Assembly (NCBI GenBank): GCA_020634815.1
Contig: JACKBA010000049.1
Span: forward strand, 1-41,233
Origin: Caldilineaceae bacterium
GTDB taxonomy: Bacteria > Chloroflexota > Anaerolineae > Caldilineales > Caldilineaceae
Direction of reading: 5' to 3'
Length of the DNA stretch: 41,233 bases
In this document: one piece after another, positions 32,076-41,233 of the stretch
Layout of the letters: each line of letters begins with the position of its first letter
Position numbering within the stretch: the first letter of the stretch is position 1
Notes under the pieces: model-generated
Database searches by the model: none
Seen by the model: the letters and a program-made list of their open reading frames with translations, nothing else
What the model was told of the DNA's origin: nothing
Made by a program: the position numbers and the translations under genes

Positions 32076-35000
32076 ATGAATCCAAGTGCCGAACCTGTCA
32101 GCGCCCGCGTCGAGACTGTCACGATCCCCACCTATGGCGTCGGCGCGCCGCAGAAGAATCCCATGTTCCTGGAGAAGCGCGTCTACCAGGGCAGCAGCGG
32201 CGCGGTCTACCCGCACCCGGTCATCGAGCGCGTCGACGAGACCAAGACCGACCGGCAGTACACGGCCATCTTTCTGGAGAACCGCTACCTGTTGATCATG
32301 CTGCTGCCGGAGATCGGCGGCCGCGTGCAGATGGCGTTGGACAAGACCAACGACTACCACTTCGTCTACTACAATCGCGTCATCAAGCCGGCGCTCGTCG
32401 GGCTGGCCGGGCCGTGGATCTCCGGCGGCATCGAGTTCAACTGGCCGCAGCACCACCGCCCCAGCACCTTCGACCCGGTTGACTACCGCATCGAGGAGCA
32501 CGCCGACGGCAGCAAGACGGTGTGGATGGGCGAGATCGAGCGCATGTTCCGCACCAAGGGGCTGGCCGGTTTCCGCCTCTATCCGGAGCGCGCCTACCTG
32601 GAGATCAATGTCCAGCTCTACAACCGCACGCCCCTGCCGCAGACATTCTTGTGGTGGGCCAACCCGGCCGTGCATGTCAACGACGACTACCAGTCGATCT
32701 TCCCGCCCGATGTCTTTGCCGTCATGGATCACGGCAAGCGCGCCGTCTCGACCTTCCCCGTCGCCACGGGCACCTACTACAAGGTCGATTACGCGCCCGG
32801 CACCGACATCTCGCGCTACAAGAACATCCCGGTGCCGACGTCGTACATGGCCTACCACTCCGATTTCGACTTTCTGGGCTGCTACGACCACGGGCGCCAG
32901 GCCGGCATGTTACACGTGGCCAACCACCATCTTGTTCCTGGTAAGAAACAGTGGACGTGGGGCAACAGCAACTTCGGCCAGACGTGGGATCGCCAGCTTA
33001 CCGACGAGGACGGCCCGTACATCGAACTCATGTGCGGGGCGTTTACCGACAACCAGCCCGACTTTTCGTGGCTCCAGCCGGGCGAGGAAAAGCGCTTCAC
33101 GCAGACCTTCATGCCCTTCAAGGCCATCGGCGGCGTTAAGAATGCCAGCAAGGATGTGGCGATCAACCTGGAGATCGAAGAGGGATCAGCCGAAATCGGC
33201 GTCTACGTGACAAGCCCGCGCGCGGTGACGGTGACAGTCACGGCGGCTGGCGAAATCACCATGCAGCGCACAGCCAATCTCTCACCCGAGACGGTGCTGC
33301 AGGAACGAGTCGCGCTGCCCGCCGGCGTGACGCCACAGCAGGTCACCTTGCGCGTGAGCGAAGGCGATCGCGAACTCATCGCCTTCACGCCCCTGCCCGA
33401 CGAGCATCCGGCCCCGCCGGCGCCGGCCACGCCGGCCAAAGACCCGGCCGAGATTGCCACCAACGAGGAACTCTTTCTCAACGGGCTGCACCTGGAGCAA
33501 TACCGCCACGCCACCTACGACCCCGAGCCGTATTACCAGGAGGCGCTGCGCCGCGACCCACTGGACAGCCGCTGCAACAACGCGCTGGGGCTGCGCCGGC
33601 TGCGCCAGGGGCTCTTTGCCGAGGCCGAGGCCTACTTCCGCACGGCGGTGCAGAGCCTGACGCGCCGCAATCCCAACCCCTACGACGGCGAGCCCTATTA
33701 CAACCTGGGCCTGGCGCTGCGCTGGCAAGGCCGCGATGACGAAGCATTCGACGCCTTCTACAAGGCGGTTTGGAACGCGGCATGGCAGGATGCCGGCTAT
33801 TTCGAGCTTGCCGCTATTGCCTCGACGCGCGGCGCCACGGATGAAGCGCTCGACCTGCTCGACCGTGCGCTCGACCGCAACCGGCGCCACCATGGCGCAC
33901 GATTGCTACGCGCAGCTCTGCTGCGGCGAGCCGGGCAGATGGGTGCGGCGAGCATTGCGGTCGAAGAGGGTCTTGCGCTCGATCCGCTGCACTACGGTTT
34001 GCTATACGAACAGCACCTGCTAGGTGGCGCGGCGCCCGTGCCGGCGATGCTGCAAGACAATCCCCACCTGCTGGCAGAAGTGGCGCTGGAGTACACCCAC
34101 GCCGGACTCTACAACGAGGCCGAGCATCTGCTGGACGCGGCCGGGCCGGGCTATGCCATGACGCACTACTACCAGGGCTGGGTGCGCGCGCTGGCCGGCG
34201 GCCGGCTCGGCGCACCGGCAGAAGCCTTTGCCCGCGGCGCCGCCGCTTCGCCCGACTACTGCTTCCCCAACGAGTTGGAGTGCGTGCCGGCCTTGACCGC
34301 CGCCATGGCGCACGACCCGTCCGACGCGCGGGCGCCCTACTACCTGGGCACCTTCTACTACGCCCGCCGCGCCTACGACCGGGCCATCGATCTGTGGGAA
34401 CAAGCCGCTGCGCTCGATCCGCAGTTCGCCACCGTGCACCGGAATCTGGGTCTGGCCTACATGAACAAGCGCGGCGACGCAGCGCGCGCCCGCGCCAGCT
34501 ATGCCCGCGCGGTTGCGCTGGACTCGGCCGATGCGCGCATCTTCTTCGAACTGGACCAGCTCGACAAGAAGCTGGGACGCGATCCGGCCGAGCGACTGGC
34601 CAACCTGGCCGCGCATCGCGCCCTGGTCGACGAACGCGACGACCTGACGGTGGAGTACGTCACGCTGCTGAACCTGGCCGGACGCCACGCCGAGGCGCTC
34701 GACGTCCTGATGACACGCACCTTCCATCCGTGGGAAGGGGGCGAGGGCAAGGTCTCCGGCCAGTATGTGGCGGCGCTGGTGGAGTTGGGCAAGCAGGCGT
34801 TGGATGCCGGCGATGCGCGGGCGGCAGTGGATCTGCTCGAACGGGCGCGCACCTATCCCGACAATCTGGCGGAGGGCAAGCTGGCCGGCGCGCAGGAGAA
34901 TGCCATCCACTACCAGCGCGGCCGGGCCTTTGCCCTGCTTGGCGACCCTGTGCTGGCCAATGAAGCCTACCGGCTGGCCACGCGCGGCTCGGCCGAACTG

Positions 35001-35399
35001 GGCGCAGCGCTCTATTACAACGACCAGCCGCCGGAGATGGTACTCTACCAGGCACTGGCCCATGCGGCGCTGGGCAATCCGGATCGCGCCGGAGCTATCT
35101 GCAAAATGCTGGTCGACTACGGCGAAACGCATGCAGGCGACGAGGTGAAAATGGACTATTTCGCCGTCTCGCTTCCGGACTTTGTGGTATTCGAGGACGA
35201 CCTGGCGCGGCGCAATCTGATTCACTGCCGAACCATGGCCGGACTCGGCTACTTGGGTCTCGGCGAAGTGGATGCAGCGGTGTCAGCGTTCGACGCGGCA
35301 CTGGCGCTGGACCCGGCCCATCTCGGTGCGACGCTCCATCGCAACGAAGCGGCGAAGCTGCACAAAACGGCGATTGGCGTGACTTCGCAGAATGTTTGA
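32076..35399 (+). CDS. DUF5107 and TPR repeat protein
   Basis: A 1107-residue cytoplasmic protein. Residues ~1-340 form a galactose-mutarotase-like beta domain of the DUF5107 type (LLPEIGGRVQMALDKTND, GPWISGGIEFNWPQHH, FLWWANPAVHVND, QWTWGNSNFGQTWDRQL). A beta segment (~345-445) is followed by a Pro/Ala linker and about 600 residues of TPR-like helical repeats (for example APYYLGTFYYARRAYDRAID and ALDPQFATVHRNLGLAYMNK). I recall such fusions beside sugar transport genes in several phyla, but I know no proven activity; carbohydrate binding or processing is likely. The gene ends where the ABC importer promoter begins. The 222-bp gap before it has only weak inverted repeats (around 31991-32011). 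Confidence 0.85.
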   Translation: MNPSAEPVSARVETVTIPTYGVGAPQKNPMFLEKRVYQGSSGAVYPHPVIERVDETKTDRQYTAIFLENRYLLIMLLPEIGGRVQMALDKTNDYHFVYYNRVIKPALVGLAGPWISGGIEFNWPQHHRPSTFDPVDYRIEEHADGSKTVWMGEIERMFRTKGLAGFRLYPERAYLEINVQLYNRTPLPQTFLWWANPAVHVNDDYQSIFPPDVFAVMDHGKRAVSTFPVATGTYYKVDYAPGTDISRYKNIPVPTSYMAYHSDFDFLGCYDHGRQAGMLHVANHHLVPGKKQWTWGNSNFGQTWDRQLTDEDGPYIELMCGAFTDNQPDFSWLQPGEEKRFTQTFMPFKAIGGVKNASKDVAINLEIEEGSAEIGVYVTSPRAVTVTVTAAGEITMQRTANLSPETVLQERVALPAGVTPQQVTLRVSEGDRELIAFTPLPDEHPAPPAPATPAKDPAEIATNEELFLNGLHLEQYRHATYDPEPYYQEALRRDPLDSRCNNALGLRRLRQGLFAEAEAYFRTAVQSLTRRNPNPYDGEPYYNLGLALRWQGRDDEAFDAFYKAVWNAAWQDAGYFELAAIASTRGATDEALDLLDRALDRNRRHHGARLLRAALLRRAGQMGAASIAVEEGLALDPLHYGLLYEQHLLGGAAPVPAMLQDNPHLLAEVALEYTHAGLYNEAEHLLDAAGPGYAMTHYYQGWVRALAGGRLGAPAEAFARGAAASPDYCFPNELECVPALTAAMAHDPSDARAPYYLGTFYYARRAYDRAIDLWEQAAALDPQFATVHRNLGLAYMNKRGDAARARASYARAVALDSADARIFFELDQLDKKLGRDPAERLANLAAHRALVDERDDLTVEYVTLLNLAGRHAEALDVLMTRTFHPWEGGEGKVSGQYVAALVELGKQALDAGDARAAVDLLERARTYPDNLAEGKLAGAQENAIHYQRGRAFALLGDPVLANEAYRLATRGSAELGAALYYNDQPPEMVLYQALAHAALGNPDRAGAICKMLVDYGETHAGDEVKMDYFAVSLPDFVVFEDDLARRNLIHCRTMAGLGYLGLGEVDAAVSAFDAALALDPAHLGATLHRNEAAKLHKTAIGVTSQNV

Positions 35400-35425
35400 C
35401 ACATTGCATCGAATGCAGGTATGAT
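35396..35425 (+). promoter_or_regulatory. Promoter of the sugar ABC importer, inverted repeat in spacer
   Basis: TTGACA (35396-35401), an 18-nt spacer and TATGAT (35420-35425). The -35 overlaps the DUF5107 stop codon. In the spacer TGCAT-CGA-ATGCA (35405-35417) is a perfect 5-3-5 inverted repeat, a likely LacI- or similar-type operator. A ~200-nt leader follows, with a possible GGCGCT (35454-35459)/AGCGCC (35476-35481) hairpin. Confidence 0.6.
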
Positions 35426-35635
35426 TTTGCCAACCACCCACGAAATCTATAGTGGCGCTCGACGTGTGCGAACGCAGCGCCCTTTCCGGACACGAGATTG
35501 ATTCTCCTGACCATCGACGCGACGTAGCAGTGTGATATTTCGCTCCCGGCGCCGGCTCGGACCGGCCTGTCTTGTGCTGTATTGTGTTCAAGTTTGTCTT
35601 CCCAATCCGCCTTGTAACGAAAGGACCATCTCGCA

Positions 35636-37000
<1,365 letters not shown>

Positions 37001-37054
37001 TCACAGCCAGAAGTGTCGATTTGAGGTAGTTGTCTAGCCTGGTGAATCGCCGCA

Positions 37055-37091
37055 CCGGCTGGGGTTTTTGCTTAGCGAGAGCTCCAGCCGG
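37055..37091 (+). other. Weak intercistronic hairpin between binding-protein and permease genes
   Basis: CCGGCTGG (37055-37062) pairs with CCAGCCGG (37084-37091) across a 21-nt loop in the 152-bp gap. Such structures often stabilise the binding-protein mRNA or reduce read-through into permease genes. No separate promoter is evident in the gap. Confidence 0.4.
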
Positions 37092-37152
37092 CCGGCGACC
37101 ATGATGTGGCTTTCGCACAGTTCACTGGGTCCTGCCACTGAAGGGAGACAAT

Positions 37153-38072
37153 ATGGCTGTATCCGCACCGCCGGCCCAAAGGCGGGGAATGACCAAGACT
37201 GAAAAGCGCAACCAGGTCATGGGACTGCTCTTCATTTCCCCCTGGCTGATCGGCTTTTTGCTTTTTGCGCTCTTCCCGCTGGCCGCCTCGCTCTACTACA
37301 GCATGACCAACTATGATTTCATTCGCGAGCCGCAGTTCATTGGGGCGGCGAACTATGTCCGGCTCTTCACCACCGACCCGGACTTCTGGACGGTCATGTA
37401 CAACACCCTCTACTATGTCGGGATTGGCGTCCCGCTCGGAATTGCCGTAGCGTTCTTGATCGCCAACCTGCTCAACAGCGAAATCAAGGGACGAACCCTT
37501 TTCCGCTCGGTCATTTACATCCCGTCAATCGTACCGACGGTGTGCGCGGCCATGGTCTGGCTCTTCATTCTCAACGTGCAATACGGCGCGATCAATGGCA
37601 TTCTCAAGACGATGGGACTGGCGACGATTCCCTTCCTCTCTAGTCCAGAACTCGCCAAGCCGTCGCTCATCATGATCTATATCTGGGCGCAGGGGACGGC
37701 CGTGGTCATCTTCCTGGCCTCGCTACAAGACGTACCACGCTCGCTCTATGATGCGGCCCTGGTCGACGGCGCCAATGCATGGAATCGCTTCTGGAATGTA
37801 ACGGTGCCGCTGTGCACGCCCGTGATTCTCTTCAACTTCATCATGGGCATCATCGCCGCTTTCCAGGATTTCACCCTGCCCTTCGTGCTGACGGGCGGCG
37901 GCCCCATGAAGTCGACCGAGTTCTATGTGGTCAACCTCTACCGCAACGCCTTCGTGCAATTCAGTATCGGCAAGGCATCGGCGATGGCGTGGATTCTCTT
38001 CCTGATTATTCTCCTTTTCTCGGTGATTCTGTTCCGAACGTCGGCACGCTGGGTGTACTACGGAGGTGAGAA

Positions 38073-38076
<4 letters not shown>
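37153..38076 (+). CDS. Sugar ABC transporter permease, MalF/UgpA type
   Basis: A 307-residue inner-membrane protein with six predicted helices. The ATPase-contacting EAA loop is visible as LYDAALVDGANAWNRFWNVTVPL (residues ~197-219). The N-terminus LLFISPWLIGFLLFALFPLAASLYYS-type helix and the TNYDFI motif are typical of CUT1 MalF-like subunits. It forms a heterodimer with the next gene's product. The ATG at 37153 has GGGAGA upstream. The stop overlaps the next start (ATGA). No ATPase gene lies in the window, so a shared MsmK/UgpC-like ATPase elsewhere is expected. Confidence 0.95.
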
Positions 38077-38990
<914 letters not shown>

Positions 38991-39009
38991 TCGTCGCCGG
39001 ATCGAGTCT

Positions 39010-40710
39010 ATGCCGCTGGCGCGTTTCGTGGTTCCACTCCTGCTGACCGGCTGCCTGTGCAGCGCGCAGGGGTTCCACGCGCCGGCGGCGTCCCCTTTCC
39101 CGCCACTGCGTGCGGTCGCCGCGACCGTCGCAGCCACACCATTCGCCGCGGAGGGTGGCTGTAGCGACAGCTTCGTCACCCATCGCCTGGACTTCACCAC
39201 CGGCACGCGCCTGCGCGAGATCAGCACCTATATCAGCAACGGCGCGGGGGTGGCGGCCAATGACCTGGACAACGACGGCGACCTCGACCTCGTCTTTGCC
39301 AGTGTCGACCGCGAGGCTGAAATCCTGTGGAATGACGGCGACCTGACCTTCACGCCCGAGACGCTGGACGACCGCTTCGGCCGCGGCGCCGCCATCGTCG
39401 ACGTGGACGCCGACGGCTGGAACGACATCCTCTTCACCCACCGCGGCCTCGACGGCGTCACCTACTGGCACAATCAAGGTGGCGCCCCCGACTCTTCCTC
39501 GCCCCTCGCCCCTCGCCCCTCCTTTGCGCAGCAATCACTCCCCGGCGTCGACAGCTACGCCTACGCCATGGCGTGGGGCGACGTGGACGGTGACGGCGAT
39601 CTCGACCTGGTAACCGGCTCTTACGGTGTGGAACTCTTGCAGCACGGCATCGACCCGCCCGCGGCAGATCCCAAAGCCGGCATCGTGCTCTACGTGCAAG
39701 AGGATGGCGCCTGGCAGCCACATCGGTTGAGCAGCGAGGCGGAGACGCTCTCCATCGCCCTCGTCGACCTGACGGGCGACGACCGGCCCGAAATCTGGGC
39801 GGCCAACGACTTTGCGCTCGACGACCTGGTCTGGCAGCGGGACGGGGCGGCGTGGCAGCCGACTCACCCCTTTGCCCAGACAGCGCACAGCACCATGGCG
39901 ACGGAGTGGGGCGACATCGAGAACAACGGCCGGCTGGCGCTCTTCAGCACGGACATGAACCCCTACGACATCTCGCCGCGCACGATGGCCGAATGGGTGC
40001 CCATGATGAACCAGATCGTGGAGCACCGCGAGTCCGGCGACCCGCAGATCATGGCCAACGTCCTCCAGGTGCAGGACGGGACAGCACGCTGGCAGAACGC
40101 AGCCACCGCGCGCGGCGTCGATGCGTCGGGGTGGAGTTGGGCCGCGCGCTTTGGCGATCTCGACCAGGACGGCTGGCTCGACCTGTACGTGGTCAACGGC
40201 ATGATTGCAGCCGACATGTTCGGCCACCTGTCCAACGGCGAGTTGGTCGAAGCGAACCAGGCCTATCGCAACCGCGGCAGCGGGAACTTTGCGCCCGCGC
40301 CGCAGTGGCAGCTTGGCTCCACCGCCAGCGGGCGCGGCATGATCATGGGCGACATGGATGGCGACGGCGACCTCGACATCGTCGCCAACAATCTGCGCGG
40401 CTTCGCCCAGCTCTTTGAGAATCAGCTCTGCGCGGGCAGCAGCCTGCTCGTCGACCTGGCGTGGCCGGGGGCGACAAACCGGCACGCCATCGGCGCGCGC
40501 CTGGCGTTGCACACCGACCGCGGCACCTTCCGCCGCGATGTTCGAGCGTCCGGCGGCTATCTCTCCGGCGACCCGGCACGCGTGCATTTCGGCCTGCCGG
40601 ACGGCGCAACCGCACACACGCTGGAGATAACTTGGCCCGACGGTGCGGTGTCAAGTATCATTGCCCCGCCGATCGAGCACCATTTGACCGTGACCAGGAG
40701 CGATCCATGA
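39010..40710 (+). CDS. FG-GAP/VCBS repeat lipoprotein with ASPIC/UnbV domain
   Basis: A 566-residue exported protein. The N-terminus VVPLLLTGC has a lipobox with Cys15, so a lipoprotein is likely. Five Ca-binding FG-GAP-type loops are visible (DLDNDGDLDLV, DVDADGWNDIL, DVDGDGDLDLV, DLDQDGWLDLY, DMDGDGDLDIV), indicating a beta-propeller. The C-terminal ~90 residues match the ASPIC/UnbV domain found in CRTAC1-like proteins (GARLALHTDRGTFRRDV, then VHFGLPDGA and LEITWPDG). Function in bacteria is unclear; surface carbohydrate or protein binding is plausible. It follows the sugar importer by 19 bp. A 7-bp triplicated repeat interrupts the coding sequence between propeller blades. Confidence 0.88.
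   Translation: MPLARFVVPLLLTGCLCSAQGFHAPAASPFPPLRAVAATVAATPFAAEGGCSDSFVTHRLDFTTGTRLREISTYISNGAGVAANDLDNDGDLDLVFASVDREAEILWNDGDLTFTPETLDDRFGRGAAIVDVDADGWNDILFTHRGLDGVTYWHNQGGAPDSSSPLAPRPSFAQQSLPGVDSYAYAMAWGDVDGDGDLDLVTGSYGVELLQHGIDPPAADPKAGIVLYVQEDGAWQPHRLSSEAETLSIALVDLTGDDRPEIWAANDFALDDLVWQRDGAAWQPTHPFAQTAHSTMATEWGDIENNGRLALFSTDMNPYDISPRTMAEWVPMMNQIVEHRESGDPQIMANVLQVQDGTARWQNAATARGVDASGWSWAARFGDLDQDGWLDLYVVNGMIAADMFGHLSNGELVEANQAYRNRGSGNFAPAPQWQLGSTASGRGMIMGDMDGDGDLDIVANNLRGFAQLFENQLCAGSSLLVDLAWPGATNRHAIGARLALHTDRGTFRRDVRASGGYLSGDPARVHFGLPDGATAHTLEITWPDGAVSSIIAPPIEHHLTVTRSDP
39497..39520 (+). repeat. 7-bp tandem repeat CCTCGCC, three copies, inside a coding region
   Basis: Exact copies at 39497-39503, 39504-39510 and 39511-39517, then CCT. 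They encode a Ser/Pro/Ala/Arg linker (SSPLAPRPS) between two FG-GAP units. Because the unit is not a multiple of three, a change in copy number would shift the reading frame. Confidence 0.9.
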
Positions 40711-41233
40711 CCCACAGTACGCTGACCCATCACGCCAGCTACGACGTACAGCGCGCGTTCCCGCTGCTGCGGCTGCTCAACCCCAAGCAATATACGCGCG
40801 TTGTCCTCATTTCCCTGGCCGTGGGTCTCATCGCCAGCTATGCGGCCGTGGCGCTGGGCTGGCTGCCGCTGTGGGGCGCAACGGCCATGACGCTGCTCAT
40901 CCTGTTCCCGGCCGGCGTGCTCAAGTGGCGCGACGATCGCCGCCGCTACGGCACGACGATCATGATTCTCAGCATTCTGCTCACGGCGCAGGGACTGCAC
41001 ACCGTCGAACACCTGGTGCAGTGGGCGCAGTATCACATCCTCTACCTCACCATGCGCCAGTCCAACGGCCTGCTCTCACCGGCCAACGCCGAGTGGGTCC
41101 ACTTCACCTGGAACTGGCTGGTGCTCATCGCCGTGGTCGTGCTCATGGCGCGCGGCATGCGCAACGGCTGGATGTGGGTGCTGCTTGCCGTGGCGCTCTT
41201 TCACACCATCGAGCACTCCTACACCTTCATCCG
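40707..41233 (+). CDS. Integral membrane protein with two HTxEH motifs (partial, 3' end outside window)
   Basis: The frame is open for 175 codons to the window end. The ATG at 40707 overlaps the previous stop (ATGA) and has AGGAG (40695-40699) 7 nt upstream. Five hydrophobic segments are visible at residues ~32-52, 54-72, 83-97, 135-148 and 154-170. Two carry closely similar histidine motifs, HTVEH (98-102) and HTIEH (166-170), at corresponding ends of helices. Paired His/Glu residues in membrane helices suggest metal or haem binding, but I do not recognise the family. Coupling to the ASPIC/FG-GAP lipoprotein gene implies related roles. Confidence 0.8.
   Translation, partial: MTHSTLTHHASYDVQRAFPLLRLLNPKQYTRVVLISLAVGLIASYAAVALGWLPLWGATAMTLLILFPAGVLKWRDDRRRYGTTIMILSILLTAQGLHTVEHLVQWAQYHILYLTMRQSNGLLSPANAEWVHFTWNWLVLIAVVVLMARGMRNGWMWVLLAVALFHTIEHSYTFI

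Noticed and set aside
34020..35225. Long - strand open frame (401 codons) opposite the TPR region of the DUF5107 protein.
   Set aside because: Composition reflects reverse-complement codons of the TPR repeats; no domain signature.
37001..37152. Minus-strand short ORF between the binding-protein and permease genes.
   Set aside because: Arg/Pro-rich, no ribosome site, and partly antisense to the binding-protein gene.

Overview
The window is GC-rich and densely coded. It has no rRNA, tRNA, CRISPR or phage genes that I can see. Gene content suggests a bacterium of the Chloroflexota (Anaerolineae/Caldilineae-like), possibly from a metagenome. The clues are the small 'YYI' hypothetical beside an acyl-CoA-binding protein, response-regulator/kinase hybrids, a Tat-exported lipoprotein sugar-binding protein, a DUF5107-TPR protein, many GTG starts, and short tandem repeats abutting stop codons. 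This placement is an inference; no marker gene proves it.

Layout. (1) 1-2412, + strand: the end of hypD and all of hypE (NiFe-hydrogenase maturation). Between them sit an HhH-glycosylase-like/antitoxin fusion and a RelE-type toxin, joined by stop-start overlaps. (2) 2425-9821: an SLC13-type permease, a 22-bp bidirectional terminator hairpin, an SH3b envelope protein, a penicillin-acylase-family hydrolase, a class I glutamine amidotransferase, and a response-regulator/histidine-kinase hybrid. (3) 10059-14010: a minus-strand operon of three cupin-type sugar isomerase proteins (PGI type, PMI-II C-terminal type, PMI class I), divergent from a DeoR regulator. The 360-bp divergent region holds two TTGACA promoters and repeated AAGCAACC-like operator candidates. 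(4) 14170-14839: a small conserved protein, an acyl-CoA-binding protein and two short tandem-repeat arrays. (5) 14840-23291, - strand: AraC regulator, aldose-epimerase-like protein, YchF, APC permease, TPR-RecQ and DUF58 protein, tightly packed and partly overlapping.

(6) 23474-31042, - strand: a GntR-controlled sugar-acid cluster. In transcription order it encodes a GntR/FCD regulator, a solute-binding-like protein without a signal peptide, an SDR, an L-fuconate-dehydratase-like enolase-superfamily enzyme, remnants of an RbsC permease and an RbsA ATPase fused by deletion, a UroD-family methyltransferase, a corrinoid protein, and an NAD-dependent epimerase/dehydratase. The dehydratase and SDR fit the oxidative L-fucose route. 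The UroD/corrinoid pair suggests methyl-group removal from a methylated substrate. (7) 31227-41233, + strand: SGNH hydrolase, DUF5107-TPR protein, a CUT1 sugar ABC importer (binding protein and two permeases, no ATPase) behind a strong promoter with an inverted repeat in its spacer, an FG-GAP/ASPIC lipoprotein, and a membrane protein cut off by the window end.

The most unusual items are the HhH-antitoxin-toxin insertion in the hyp operon, the deletion-fused transporter remnant inside a fuconate/corrinoid cluster, the secretion-signal-less binding protein, and the short tandem repeats. One of these is a 7-bp repeat inside a coding region.
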